A DNA stretch of 64,000 nucleotides from Cellulomonas endophytica (GTDB taxonomy: Bacteria > Actinomycetota > Actinomycetes > Actinomycetales > Cellulomonadaceae). Both the position numbers and the translations under genes were made by a program. The DNA lies in assembly GCF_004123805.1 (NCBI RefSeq), contig NZ_RWJX01000003.1, positions 62,001-126,000 of the forward strand, read 5' to 3'. Under the pieces are notes generated by a model. The model made no database searches and had not been told where the DNA came from. It worked only from the letters and a program-made list of their open reading frames with translations. How positions within the stretch are numbered: position 1 is the stretch's first letter; every line of letters begins with the position of its first letter. Positions 34,091-43,229 of the stretch are shown here, piece by piece.

Positions 34091-36529
34091 TCAGGCGAAG
34101 GCGGCCCGCAGCGGGCGCTCCCAGACCTCGCGCGCCTCGTGCAGCGGCAGGGTGAACAAGCCCTGGACCTCCACGGCCGGCACGTGCTCGTGCTCCTCCG
34201 GGGACCCGGGCGCCCCGGCGCCGACGGAGCACGTCTCCGCCGTCTCGCCGAGCCGGACCACGGGCACGCCGCGCGCCGTGCACAGGTCGGCCAGGCGGAC
34301 CTCCTCCGACCGCGGCACGGCCACGAGGACGCGCGCGGTCGACTCCGAGAAGAGGGCGACGAACGGGTCGACGCCGTCGCGGGCGCACAGCGGCGCCAGG
34401 TCGACCTGGACGCCGACGCCGTAGCGCAGGCAGGACTCGACGAGCGCCTGCGCCAGCCCGCCCTCGGACAGGTCGTGCGCGGCGTCGACGAGCCCGTCCC
34501 GGGCCGCGTGCGCCAGCACCTGCGCCAGCCGGCGCTCGGCCGCGAGGTCGACGGCCGGGGGCACGCCGCCGAGCTGGTCGTGCACGACGTCCGCCCAGGC
34601 CGAGCCGTCGAGCTCGTCGCGCGTGACGCCGAGGAGCAGGACCGCCTGGCCCGCGGTCGTCCAGCCCGAGCGGACGGCCTCGGCGACGTCGTCGATGACG
34701 CCCAGGACGCCCACGACCGGCGTGGGGTGGATGGCCGAGTCGATGCGGCCGGGCTCGCCCGTGCCGTTGTAGAGCGAGACGTTGCCGCCCGTGACGGGGA
34801 CCTCGAGCTCGGCGCAGGCGTCGGCGAGGCCGCGGATCGCCTCGACGAGCTGCCACATCGTGTCGGGGTGCTCCGGGCTGCCGAAGTTCAGGCAGTCGGT
34901 CACCGCGAGGGGACGCGCCCCCGAGGTGGCGACGTTCCGGTACGCCTCCGCGAGCGCCAGCTGCGCCCCCGTGTACGGGTCGAGCTTGGCGAAGCGGCCG
35001 TTGGCGTCCGTCGCCAGCGCGACCCCCAGGCCCGTCGTCTCGTCGACGCGGACGACGCCGGCGTCGTCGGGCATCGCGAGCGCGGTGTTGCCCTGGACGA
35101 AGCGGTCGTACTGGTCGGTGACCCACGACGGCGAGGCGAGGTTCGGCGAGCCGAGCAGCCGCAGCACGGTCGCGCGCAGCTCCTCCGCCGACGAGGGCCG
35201 CGCGTACCGGGCGGCGCCCCCGGGCCCGGACACCGTGTCGGCGACGAGCGCGTCCTGCCAGGCGGGGCGCGCGAAGGGCCGGTCGTACACGGGCCCGTCG
35301 TGGGCCACCGTGCGCGGGTCCACGTCGACGATCCGCCGCCCGTGGTGGTCGATCGTCAGGCGCCCGGTGCCGGTCACCTCGCCGATGACGGCCGTCTCGA
35401 CGTCCCACTTCCCCGTGATCGCGAGGAAGGCGTCGAGCCGGTCGGGCCGGACCACGGCCATCATCCGCTCCTGCGACTCCGACATGAGGATCTCGCCGGC
35501 GGTCAGGGTCGGGTCGCGGAGCAGGACCTTCTCGAGGTCGACGTGCATGCCGCCGTCGCCGTTGGAGGCCAGCTCGCTCGTCGCGCACGAGATGCCGGCG
35601 GCACCGAGGTCCTGGATGCCCTCGACGACCCCGGCGGCGAAGAGCTCGAGGCAGCACTCGATGAGCACCTTCTCCATGAAGGGGTCGCCCACCTGCACCG
35701 AGGGGCGCTTGGAGGGCTTGGCGTCGTCGAAGGTCTCCGAGGCCAGGATGGAGGCGCCGCCGATGCCGTCGCCGCCCGTGCGGGCGCCGAAGAGGACGAC
35801 CTGGTTGCCCGCGCCGGAGGCGTTCGCGAGGTGGATGTCCTCGTGCCGCAGGACCCCCAGGCACAGGGCGTTGACCAGCGGGTTGCCCTGGTAGCAGGGG
35901 TCGAACACGGTCTCGCCGCCGATGTTCGGCAGGCCGAGGCTGTTGCCGTACCCGCCGACGCCGGCCACGACGCCGTGGACGACGCGCGCGGTGTCGGGGT
36001 GGTCGATCGCGCCGAAGCGGAGCTGGTCCATCACCGCGACGGGCCGGGCGCCCATGGAGATGATGTCGCGCACGATCCCGCCGACGCCCGTGGCCGCGCC
36101 CTGGTAGGGCTCGACGAAGGACGGGTGGTTGTGCGACTCGACCTTGAAGGTCACCGCCCAGCCGTCGCCGATGTCGACGACGCCCGCGTTCTCGCCGATC
36201 CCGACGAGCAGGTGCTCGCGCATCGCCGGCGTCGTCTTCTCGCCGAACTGGCGCAGGTGGGTGCGGCTCGACTTGTACGAGCAGTGCTCGGACCACATGA
36301 CGGAGTACATGGCGAGCTCGGCGGCGGTGGGGCGGCGGCCGAGCAGGTCGCGGATGCGCGCGTACTCGTCGGGCTTGAGCCCGAGCTCCGCGAAGGGCTG
36401 CTCCAGGTCCGGCGTGGCCGCGGCGTCCTCGACGGTGTCGGCCGGGTGGACCGGACGCCCCGACGCGGCGGACGAGGAGCTGGCGGGCGAGGTGCTGGCG
36501 GGCGCGGGGCTGGTGGGCGCGGTGCTCAT
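34091..36529 (-). CDS. purL: phosphoribosylformylglycinamidine synthase subunit PurL
   Basis: The product has 812 residues and is the small-PurL form that needs separate PurQ and PurS. It uses ATP and PurQ-derived ammonia to convert FGAR to FGAM. Conserved blocks are [51 protein letters not shown] and [15 protein letters not shown] 25-residue serine/alanine-rich N-terminus precedes the conserved part. It stands alone, 26.8 kb from purQ and 28.6 kb from purF, all on the same strand. Confidence 0.95.
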   Translation of the reverse strand: MSTAPTSPAPASTSPASSSSAASGRPVHPADTVEDAAATPDLEQPFAELGLKPDEYARIRDLLGRRPTAAELAMYSVMWSEHCSYKSSRTHLRQFGEKTTPAMREHLLVGIGENAGVVDIGDGWAVTFKVESHNHPSFVEPYQGAATGVGGIVRDIISMGARPVAVMDQLRFGAIDHPDTARVVHGVVAGVGGYGNSLGLPNIGGETVFDPCYQGNPLVNALCLGVLRHEDIHLANASGAGNQVVLFGARTGGDGIGGASILASETFDDAKPSKRPSVQVGDPFMEKVLIECCLELFAAGVVEGIQDLGAAGISCATSELASNGDGGMHVDLEKVLLRDPTLTAGEILMSESQERMMAVVRPDRLDAFLAITGKWDVETAVIGEVTGTGRLTIDHHGRRIVDVDPRTVAHDGPVYDRPFARPAWQDALVADTVSGPGGAARYARPSSAEELRATVLRLLGSPNLASPSWVTDQYDRFVQGNTALAMPDDAGVVRVDETTGLGVALATDANGRFAKLDPYTGAQLALAEAYRNVATSGARPLAVTDCLNFGSPEHPDTMWQLVEAIRGLADACAELEVPVTGGNVSLYNGTGEPGRIDSAIHPTPVVGVLGVIDDVAEAVRSGWTTAGQAVLLLGVTRDELDGSAWADVVHDQLGGVPPAVDLAAERRLAQVLAHAARDGLVDAAHDLSEGGLAQALVESCLRYGVGVQVDLAPLCARDGVDPFVALFSESTARVLVAVPRSEEVRLADLCTARGVPVVRLGETAETCSVGAGAPGSPEEHEHVPAVEVQGLFTLPLHEAREVWERPLRAAFA

Positions 36530-36729
36530 GGGGGTCCTCGTGGTCCTCGGGCGCCCCGGCGCGCAGGGCGGGCGGGACGACGGGCGGCGGCGGGGTCAGC
36601 CTACCGACGCGGCCGTCCCCTCCCGGTGCCGGCCCTCCCTGTGGACGGGCCGAGACCCCGCCCGCGCGGGGGCCCCGGCCCGCGGCCATGCTCGGTCCGC
36701 CGATGCTGTCGTCGATGGAGAGGCCCGTC

Positions 36730-37656
36730 ATGCGCGCTCGACCCCTGCTCGCCGCCCTCGCCCTGGCCCTCGCGGCCACCCTGCCGCCGGGCGCCGCCGC
36801 CGCCGCCCCGCCCGGCGCGTTCCCCGAGCGCATCCCGCTGCCGCCCGGCTTCCAGCCGGAGGGCATCGACGCCGGCCCGGGCACCACGTTCTACGTCGGC
36901 TCCCTGGCCGACGGCTCCATCTACCGCGGCGACCTGCGCACCGGTGAGGGCGCGGTGCTCGCCGAGGGTGCCGGCGCGCCCGCGGTCGGGGTCCTGCACG
37001 AGGCGGGACGCGACCGGCTGTGGGTGGCCGGCGGTGCCAGCGGCGAGGTCCGCGCCTACGACGCCACGACCGGCGAGCTGCTGGCGCTGTACTCCTTCCC
37101 CGGTGCGGGCTTCCTCAACGACGTCGCGATCGCCGACGGCGCGGTCCACGTCACCGACTCCGTGGTCCCGCAGCTCGCCGTGATCCCGCTCGGCGCGGGC
37201 GGAGCGCTGCCCGACGAGGACGCCGCGACGACGCTGCCCCTGACCGGCGACCTCGTGTACGGGGCCGGCTTCAACGCCAACGGCATCGTCGCGACGCCCG
37301 AGGGCGCCCTCGTCCTCGTGCAGTCGGGCACGGGCCTGCTCTTCGCGGTGGACCCCGCGACGGGGGTCGCCACGACGATCGACCTCGGCGGTGCGACCGT
37401 CGTGAACGGCGACGGCCTCGAGCTGCGGGGGCGCACGCTCTTCGTCGTGCAGAACCGGCTGAACCAGGTCGCCCCCGTGCGCCTGGCGGCGGACCTGCGG
37501 ACGGGCACGGTCGGCCCGGTGCTCACCGACCCCGACTTCCGCGTGCCGACGACCATCGCGTTCGCCGCGGGCCGGCTGTGGGCCGTCAACGCCCGCTTCG
37601 GCACACCGCCCGGGCCGGACGTCGACTACGACGTGGTCCAGGTGGCGCTGCGCTGA
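36730..37656 (+). CDS. secreted SMP-30/NHL-like beta-propeller protein
   Basis: The product has 308 residues from ATG 36730, which has GGAGAGG (36717-36723) at 6 bases; an ATG at 36688 lacks an RBS. MRARPLLAALALALAATLPPGAAAAA is a signal peptide with an AxA-type cleavage site. The mature protein repeats short propeller strands (GTTFYVGSLADGSIYRGDLRTGEG, DRLWVAGGASGEVRAYDATTGE). Such folds include lactonases and structural proteins; no catalytic metal ligands can be assigned with confidence. It lies divergent from purL. Confidence 0.75.
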   Translation: MRARPLLAALALALAATLPPGAAAAAPPGAFPERIPLPPGFQPEGIDAGPGTTFYVGSLADGSIYRGDLRTGEGAVLAEGAGAPAVGVLHEAGRDRLWVAGGASGEVRAYDATTGELLALYSFPGAGFLNDVAIADGAVHVTDSVVPQLAVIPLGAGGALPDEDAATTLPLTGDLVYGAGFNANGIVATPEGALVLVQSGTGLLFAVDPATGVATTIDLGGATVVNGDGLELRGRTLFVVQNRLNQVAPVRLAADLRTGTVGPVLTDPDFRVPTTIAFAAGRLWAVNARFGTPPGPDVDYDVVQVALR

Positions 37657-37708
37657 CCGTCCGCCCCCCGTCCGCTCCCGTCCGCCCCCGTCCGGTCACC
37701 GTCACCCG

Positions 37709-38545
37709 TCAGCGCCGACGCGTGACGGTGACCGTGGCCTCCTGCGCGTCGTCCGGGCACCGGCCGAGGTCGTCGCAGCCCCACGCGGTCACCCGCACGG
37801 ACGCGCGGCCGCCGCCGAAGACGCCGCCGGAGGACGCGAGGAGCACCTCGGTCGGACCGTCGGCGCAGGGCACCCAGGTGTAGCCGTACCCGGAGACGAG
37901 CCCGCGCCCCGCGAAGCGCTGGTCCACCCAGGCCTCCAGGCCCACCCCGTCCGTGCCGGTGCACGTCAGGGTCGCCCGGACGACGGCGGCGCCGTCGCGC
38001 AGCGCCCGCACCGAGACGTCCCCGACGACGACGACCGGCGGCGGCGGCGCGACCTCCGCGGAGAACCGGAGCGGCCCACCCGGGCCGCCGCCGTACGCGC
38101 CGACCTGGACGAGGTACGTCCTGCCTGCGACGACCTCGAGGACCACGACGCTCGTGAGGTCCTCGCCGCCGTCGTCGTCGCACGCCACCTGCTCGGGTCC
38201 GTCCGGTCCGGCGACGTGGACGGCGATCGTCGTGTCGTAGGCGCTCCCCGCCGTGCGCAGCACGACGGACCCGCTCCTGGGAAGTCGCACCGCATACCAC
38301 ACCGTGGGTCCCGCACCGGCGCAGAGGTCCGGCTCGTCGGGCTCGGACGTCGCCTCCTGCGTGTCGGTCTCGTCGACGAAGGGCAGCGCCCCGACCGGCG
38401 TCGCGGCGGCGCGCTCGTCGTTCGCCGGCGGTGCCGCGGCCGCTCCCGGCGCCGTGGTGACGACGAGCCCGACGGCGAGGACCCCCGCCGCCACGGCCCG
38501 TACGACGACGGACCAGACGGGGCGCCGGTCCTCGGTGAGGGTCAT
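37709..38545 (-). CDS. secreted protein, paralogue of its upstream neighbour
   Basis: The product has 278 residues. A signal peptide (to about 38) is followed by a beta-rich domain with VWYAVRLPRSGSVVLRTAGS and TTIAVH, resembling bacterial pre-peptidase C-terminal (PPC) domains. The C-terminal ~95 residues (QRFAGRGLVSGYGYTW, FGGGRASVRVTAWGCDDLGRC) are clearly related to those of the next gene. Paired cysteines suggest disulfides. I do not recognise the C-terminal domain. It follows its paralogue by 23 bases, so both are probably co-transcribed. Confidence 0.65.
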   Translation of the reverse strand: MTLTEDRRPVWSVVVRAVAAGVLAVGLVVTTAPGAAAAPPANDERAAATPVGALPFVDETDTQEATSEPDEPDLCAGAGPTVWYAVRLPRSGSVVLRTAGSAYDTTIAVHVAGPDGPEQVACDDDGGEDLTSVVVLEVVAGRTYLVQVGAYGGGPGGPLRFSAEVAPPPPVVVVGDVSVRALRDGAAVVRATLTCTGTDGVGLEAWVDQRFAGRGLVSGYGYTWVPCADGPTEVLLASSGGVFGGGRASVRVTAWGCDDLGRCPDDAQEATVTVTRRR

Positions 38546-38568
38546 CGCCCGACCGCCCCGGGGCCCGG

Positions 38569-39366
38569 TCACCTGTTCCGGCTCAGGCCGATGCGGCCCG
38601 AGAGGGAGGCGTCGTCGCAGCGCTCCCAGGCATCGCAGCCGTACGCGTTCAGGGTCAGCTGCGCACGCCCACCGCCGAAGGTGCCGTTGTCGGCGGACAC
38701 CCCGAACGTCACCGGGACGGACGGGGGGGTGCAGGAGACGTACGTGTCGCCCGTGCCGACGAGCAGCCCGCGCCCGGCGAACTTCTGGCTCAGAGAACCG
38801 CTGACCCACACGCCTCCGGGCGCCGCGCAGCCGATGGACGTGCTGATGGTCGCCCGGCCCGCACGGTCCACGGAGACCAGCACCGGTCCCAAGGAGATGT
38901 CCTGTGCAGCGGGAGCGCGCGAGATCGAGAACGTCAGCTGCCCGCCCTCGGCGTCCAGCGCCTCGACACCGACGAGGAAGGTCCCGGCCCCGAGGAAGAC
39001 CGGGAAGGTCGTCCCGCCCTCCCCGTCCCCGGAGCACCCGATGTTCTCCAGACCCCACTCCGTCTCGACCCAGAGCGACATGGCCACGGCGTGATCGCTC
39101 CCCTCGGTACTCAGGCTCAGGTACTCCTCGTCGTCGAGCTGCAGCTCGTACCACACGACGCTGCTGCCGCCCCAGCAGGACGGCTCGTCCTCGGGCCGGG
39201 TCGCCTCCGATGTGTCCACGTCGTCGGTGAAGGGGATGCTCGTGATCGGCGTGGGCGACGCGAGGTCGTCGTGGGGCGGCGGGGCCGCGTGCGCGGCGGG
39301 TGCGAGGGCGAGCGGCAGCAGCAGGGCGAGCGCGGCGACGAGGCCGGCGCGGCGGCGGGTACGCAT
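38569..39366 (-). CDS. secreted protein, paralogue of its downstream neighbour
   Basis: The product has 265 residues. A signal peptide ends near PAAHAAPPP. A PPC-like beta domain (VVWYELQLDDEEYLSLST, FPVFLGAGTFLVGVEAL) follows, then the shared C-terminal domain with QKFAGRGLLVGTGDTYVSC and FGGGRAQLTLNAYGCDAWERC. Both paralogues open the mature protein with DERAAATP/HDDLASPTP and ALPFVDETDTQEAT/SIPFTDDVDTSEAT. Location outside the cell is likely; function is unknown. The duplicate pair arose by tandem duplication. Confidence 0.65.
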   Translation of the reverse strand: MRTRRRAGLVAALALLLPLALAPAAHAAPPPHDDLASPTPITSIPFTDDVDTSEATRPEDEPSCWGGSSVVWYELQLDDEEYLSLSTEGSDHAVAMSLWVETEWGLENIGCSGDGEGGTTFPVFLGAGTFLVGVEALDAEGGQLTFSISRAPAAQDISLGPVLVSVDRAGRATISTSIGCAAPGGVWVSGSLSQKFAGRGLLVGTGDTYVSCTPPSVPVTFGVSADNGTFGGGRAQLTLNAYGCDAWERCDDASLSGRIGLSRNR

Positions 39367-39447
39367 GGGGGACTCCGGGGCGGGTGAGGACGGGCGGGGC
39401 GGGGTGGCCGCGCGCGTCGTCGCGGCGGCGGGGCAGGGGTGCCGGCG

Positions 39448-39900
39448 TCAGGCCGGGGAGCCCTTGCGGTAGTCGAACGAGACGACGGAGCGGGGCCGGA
39501 AGCGCAGGACGACGCTGTCGTAGCGGGCCCCGAGGCCCTCGGCCATGCCGCGGGCGGTGGCCTCGTCCACGTACCGCCGGAAGATGCGGACCCGCCGCTC
39601 GACGACGTCGTCGCGCTCGACCTCGACGGTCCCGCGCAGCATCGCCCCCATGAGGTCCGGCGTGGTGACGTCGACGAGGACCGTCGCGTCGGGGTCCCGG
39701 ACGAGGTTGCGGACCTTGCGGCTCTCGGCCTGCGAGCCCAGCAGCAGGTCGGGCTTCTCGTAGAGGAACCACAGGGGTGCCACGTGCACCGAGCCGTCGA
39801 GGTCGTGCGTGGCGTGCCGGGCGATCTCGGCGGTCGACAGCAGCTCGTCGAGCCTGGGGCCGGTCAGCGGCAGCGCCTGCGGGTAGCCCGGTCCGGCCAC
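39448..39900 (-). CDS. PPOX-class (split-barrel FMN/F420) family protein
   Basis: The product has 150 residues. The flavin-reductase-like split barrel is seen in HATHDLDGSVHVAPLWFLYEKPDLL, followed by RKVRNLVRDPDATVLVDV, the usual pattern of actinobacterial F420- or FMN-binding pyridoxamine-5-phosphate-oxidase-like proteins. Substrate is unknown. Its GTG start is 3 bases after the upstream secreted-protein stop, so the two form one transcript. Confidence 0.78.
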   Translation of the reverse strand: MAGPGYPQALPLTGPRLDELLSTAEIARHATHDLDGSVHVAPLWFLYEKPDLLLGSQAESRKVRNLVRDPDATVLVDVTTPDLMGAMLRGTVEVERDDVVERRVRIFRRYVDEATARGMAEGLGARYDSVVLRFRPRSVVSFDYRKGSPA

Positions 39901-39903
39901 GGC

Positions 39904-40449
39904 TCAGCCCGCCAGCTCGGCGCAGAGGTCGCGCGTGGGACCGCTCGAGCTCACCAGGGTGAACGTCCCGCCGGCGTCGACCTCGAGCACGGTGCGGCCG
40001 ACGTGGAGGGTGGTCGACGGCCCGGCCGGCACGTCGGTGTCGAAGAGGACGAGGAGCGTGGTGCCCGTGGAGGTCACCGTGGCCGTGCCGTCGGGGTGCA
40101 GGGCCGTCCGGATCATGGAGCCGCCGCCGGGCAGGACGAGCTGCCGGTCGGGACGGTCGAGGCGCGTCAGGGTCGTCGTCGGGCCGTGGCCGCCGAGGAG
40201 GGCGCCACCTCCGCCCGTCCGCGCCACCACCGAGCCCCCCTCCTGCTCCAGGAGGACCGGGAAGGGGCAGCCGAGCGGGAGGACCACGCCGTCGAGCGGC
40301 AGGCTCGACGAGACGGGCCCGGGGTGGGCGGGCGGGCCGGGGGGCCGGGCGGCGACCGCCGGCGGTCCCGCGGTCCCGACGAGCACCGCCGTCGCGAGGA
40401 CGAGGGCCGCCCCGGCTCGTCCTGCCCCGGCCCTCACGCTGCCGTGCAT
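39904..40449 (-). CDS. small secreted protein of unknown function
   Basis: The product has 181 residues. MHGSVRAGAGRAGAALVLAT leads a signal peptide that ends near PAVAA. The mature part is rich in glycine, threonine and beta-forming residues (LLVLFDTDVPAGPSTTLHVG) with two cysteines far apart (LGCPF and DLCAEL), perhaps a disulfide. GGGAGG lies 5-6 bases before the ATG. I recognise no family. Confidence 0.6.
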   Translation of the reverse strand: MHGSVRAGAGRAGAALVLATAVLVGTAGPPAVAARPPGPPAHPGPVSSSLPLDGVVLPLGCPFPVLLEQEGGSVVARTGGGGALLGGHGPTTTLTRLDRPDRQLVLPGGGSMIRTALHPDGTATVTSTGTTLLVLFDTDVPAGPSTTLHVGRTVLEVDAGGTFTLVSSSGPTRDLCAELAG

Positions 40450-40557
40450 GGTGCCTCCCCCGACGGGGCCGACGACGTCGACCGCTGGGGAGAGCCCACA
40501 CCCGCCGGTACGCGGCGGGCGATACGCAGATGTACGGACCGGCGCGGGCCGGGAGGC

Positions 40558-42126
40558 TCAGGCGAGCGGGCGCGCGTCGTCGACGAGGTCGACCGGGAGC
40601 GACGGGGCCAGCCGCCGCAGGGTCGTGAAGGCCGGCACGAGGGCGTCGTAGACCTCCGTGAACACGCCGAGGAGCTGGCGCAGCACCTCGGACTCCGCCG
40701 GACGCGGCCGGACGGTGCGGGTCACCTCGACCATGTCGGCGGCCACGTCGATGCTGTCGACGAGGCCGAGCGCCTCCATCGCCAGCAGCGCCGCGCCGAA
40801 TCCCGAGCCCTCCTGCCCCTCCGCGAGGCCGACGGGCATGCCGAACGCGTCCGCGAGCGTCTGCTGCCACAGCTCGCTGCGCATGACGCCGCCGGTGGCG
40901 CGCACCTCGTCGACGACGAGGCCCGCCCCGCGCATGGCGTGCAGCACGGACGCGAGCTGCAGGCACACGCCCTCGACGGCCGCACGCACCAGGTGCTCGC
41001 GCCGGTGCGCGCGCGTGAGGCCGAGGTAGACGCCCTTGGGCAGCGAGCTCCAGTGCGGCGCCCGCTCGCTCAGCAGGTACGGCAGCATGAGCAGCCCCCC
41101 GGAGCCGACGGGGGCGCGGGCGGCGAGCGCGAGCAGCTCCGCCTCGTCCTCCACCTCGGGGGCCAGGGTGTCGCGCGCCCAGCCCATGACGACGCCACCG
41201 TTGTTGATCGCCCCGCCGACGACCCAGCGGCTCGGGGTCAGGGCGTAGCAGAACACCCCGCCGAGCGGGTCGACGGCGGGCCGGTCGACGACGACGCGCA
41301 GGGCGCCGCTGGTGCCGAGGGAGCAGGCGGCGACACCGGGGCGGACGGCACCGACCCCGAGGTTGGCCAGCGGCCCGTCGGCAGCCCCGACGACGACGCG
41401 CGTGGCGGCGGGCAGCCCCGTCTCCCGCACGCCCTCGTCGGACAGGCCCGGCAGGACGTGGGTGGTGGGGACGATCTCGGGCAGCTGCTCGGCGGTGATG
41501 CCGGCGATCGCGAGCGCCTCCCCGTCCCAGGACAGCGTCGCCATGTCCATGAGGCCCGTGGCGCTGGCGATGGAGTGGTCGACGACGAGCGCGCCGCACA
41601 GCCGCAGCAGCACGTACTCCTTGATGCCGACCCAGAACCCGACGCCCTCGCAGAGCTTGGCCTCCTGCTCGTGGAACCACACGAGCTTGGGCAGGGGCGA
41701 CATGGGGTGCAGGGGCGTACCGGTCCGCCGGTGCAGCGCGAGCCCGCCGACGCCGGCCCGCAGGCGCTCCGCCTGCGCCGCCGCGCGGGTGTCGCCCCAC
41801 GTGACGACGGACGTGACCGGCCGCAGCGTCGGCGTGAGGCCGAGGAGGCTGTGCATCGCCGACGAGAACGACAGCGCCGCCACCCGCCCCGCCCCGAGCT
41901 CGGCGACGACGTCACGCAGGCCGGCCATCACCGCGTCGACGATGAGCTCGGGGTCCTGCACGGCGTGGCCGGGGTGCGGCTCCTCGAGCGGGTACCCGTG
42001 GGACGCGCTCGCGAGCGTCCGTCCCGCGACGTCGAAGGCGACGACCTTCGTGCTCGTCGTGCCGAGGTCCACGCCGAGGACGACGTCCGCGACCGGTCCC
42101 GTCGCCACGTCGCTCGTGCCGCTCAC
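40558..42126 (-). CDS. gntK: FGGY-family gluconokinase (carbohydrate kinase)
   Basis: The product has 522 residues. The FGGY kinase fold begins with VVLGVDLGTTSTKVVAFD; later blocks are SLGTSGALR and GGVMRSELWQQTLADAFGMPV. The operon also encodes an idonate-type dehydrogenase, a gluconate 5-dehydrogenase-type SDR and a GntP permease, so gluconate is the most likely substrate, giving 6-phosphogluconate. Xylulose or another sugar is less likely. The GTG overlaps the dehydrogenase stop by 4 bases. It is the last gene of the operon. Confidence 0.85.
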   Translation of the reverse strand: MSGTSDVATGPVADVVLGVDLGTTSTKVVAFDVAGRTLASASHGYPLEEPHPGHAVQDPELIVDAVMAGLRDVVAELGAGRVAALSFSSAMHSLLGLTPTLRPVTSVVTWGDTRAAAQAERLRAGVGGLALHRRTGTPLHPMSPLPKLVWFHEQEAKLCEGVGFWVGIKEYVLLRLCGALVVDHSIASATGLMDMATLSWDGEALAIAGITAEQLPEIVPTTHVLPGLSDEGVRETGLPAATRVVVGAADGPLANLGVGAVRPGVAACSLGTSGALRVVVDRPAVDPLGGVFCYALTPSRWVVGGAINNGGVVMGWARDTLAPEVEDEAELLALAARAPVGSGGLLMLPYLLSERAPHWSSLPKGVYLGLTRAHRREHLVRAAVEGVCLQLASVLHAMRGAGLVVDEVRATGGVMRSELWQQTLADAFGMPVGLAEGQEGSGFGAALLAMEALGLVDSIDVAADMVEVTRTVRPRPAESEVLRQLLGVFTEVYDALVPAFTTLRRLAPSLPVDLVDDARPLA

Positions 42127-43163
42127 GCCGCGCCGCCGTCGGCGCCGGGGTCGCCGCCCCACAGGTCGACGAGCACCTTGCCGCTCGCGGCCGAGTCCGC
42201 GGCCAGCGCGAACGCGGCCACCGCGTCCTCCGCGGGCAGGACGTGCGTCACGACGGAGCCGATGCCGGGCTCGGCCGCCAGCAGGGCCACGGCCTCCTCG
42301 ACCTCGTCGCGGAAGCGGAAGGAGCCGCGCCACGTCACCTCCTTGGAGATGAAGGGCGCGAGGTTCACCGGCCGGGGCTCGTCCGGCACCATGCCGACCT
42401 GCACCACCGTGCCCCGCCGCCGGGCGGCCACCAGGGCGGTGCCGACGGCCGCGGGCACCCCGGAGCACTCGAGGACGACGTCGAAGGCACCCGCCGGCAC
42501 CGCGTCGACCCCCACGCGCAGCGTGGCCGAGGCCCCCACCGCCCGCGCCCGCTCCAGCGGGCCCGGCAGGACGTCGCTCGCCGTGACCTCGGCGGCGCCC
42601 CGGGCGCGGGCGGCCGCGACCGCGAGGAGCCCGATGGGCCCGGAGCCCGACACGAGGACGCGCGCCCCCGTGAGGTCGCCCGCCAGCCCCGCGCCGTGCA
42701 GCGCGACCGCGAGCGGCTCGGCGAGGGCCGCCCGCCGCAGCGGGAGGCCCGCGGGCAGGACGCGGACCTGGTCCCGCCGCACGACGAGGTGCTCGCTCAT
42801 GCCGCCCTGCGTGTGCGGCCAGGTGGAGGCGCTGCCGAGGTAGGCGCCCTGCGGCCACAGGTGGGGCGCGTCCTCCAGGCCCGGCTCGGGCGTGCCGAAC
42901 GTGGCCGGGTGCAGCGTCACCGGCGTGCCCGGCGCGAGCTCGCCCGCCGGGTCCTCGTCGACGGTGCCGACGACCTCGTGCCCCGGGACGAGCGGCTCCC
43001 GGACGACGAACTCCCCGTTCGCGCCGTGCCGCCAGTAGTGCAGGTCCGAGCCGCAGATGCCGCCGTAGGCCATCCGCAGCCGGACCTGCCCCTCCCCCGC
43101 CCGGGGCGTGGGGACCTCCTCGACGCGCAGGTCGTCCTTGCCGTGGATCACGAGCGCTCGCAC
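42123..43163 (-). CDS. zinc-type L-idonate 5-dehydrogenase-like MDR protein
   Basis: The product has 346 residues. The catalytic zinc region is present (GGICGSDLHYWRHG, GHEVVGTV), and the Rossmann motif is VLVSGSGPIGLLAV. The loop that normally carries four cysteines for structural zinc reads GTPEPGLEDAPHLWPQGAYLG and has none. With the SDR and kinase in the same operon, oxidation of L-idonate to 5-ketogluconate is the likely reaction. It is followed by gntK with a 4-base overlap; 66 bases separate it from the SDR gene. Confidence 0.82.
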   Translation of the reverse strand: MRALVIHGKDDLRVEEVPTPRAGEGQVRLRMAYGGICGSDLHYWRHGANGEFVVREPLVPGHEVVGTVDEDPAGELAPGTPVTLHPATFGTPEPGLEDAPHLWPQGAYLGSASTWPHTQGGMSEHLVVRRDQVRVLPAGLPLRRAALAEPLAVALHGAGLAGDLTGARVLVSGSGPIGLLAVAAARARGAAEVTASDVLPGPLERARAVGASATLRVGVDAVPAGAFDVVLECSGVPAAVGTALVAARRRGTVVQVGMVPDEPRPVNLAPFISKEVTWRGSFRFRDEVEEAVALLAAEPGIGSVVTHVLPAEDAVAAFALAADSAASGKVLVDLWGGDPGADGGAA

Positions 43164-43229
43164 GTGGGTACGCCTCTCTGTCGCGGCCGCCCCGGACGGG
43201 CGCCGGTCGTCCGCCCGGGGGCGGGCGGG

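Noticed and set aside
27627-34424. An unbroken plus-strand reading frame of about 2,265 codons
   Set aside because: It runs through the GH78 gene in another frame and across the LacI, RNB, desaturase and purL genes in antisense. Very high G+C removes stop codons from shadow frames; the translation is low-complexity Arg/Ala/Gly and matches no family.
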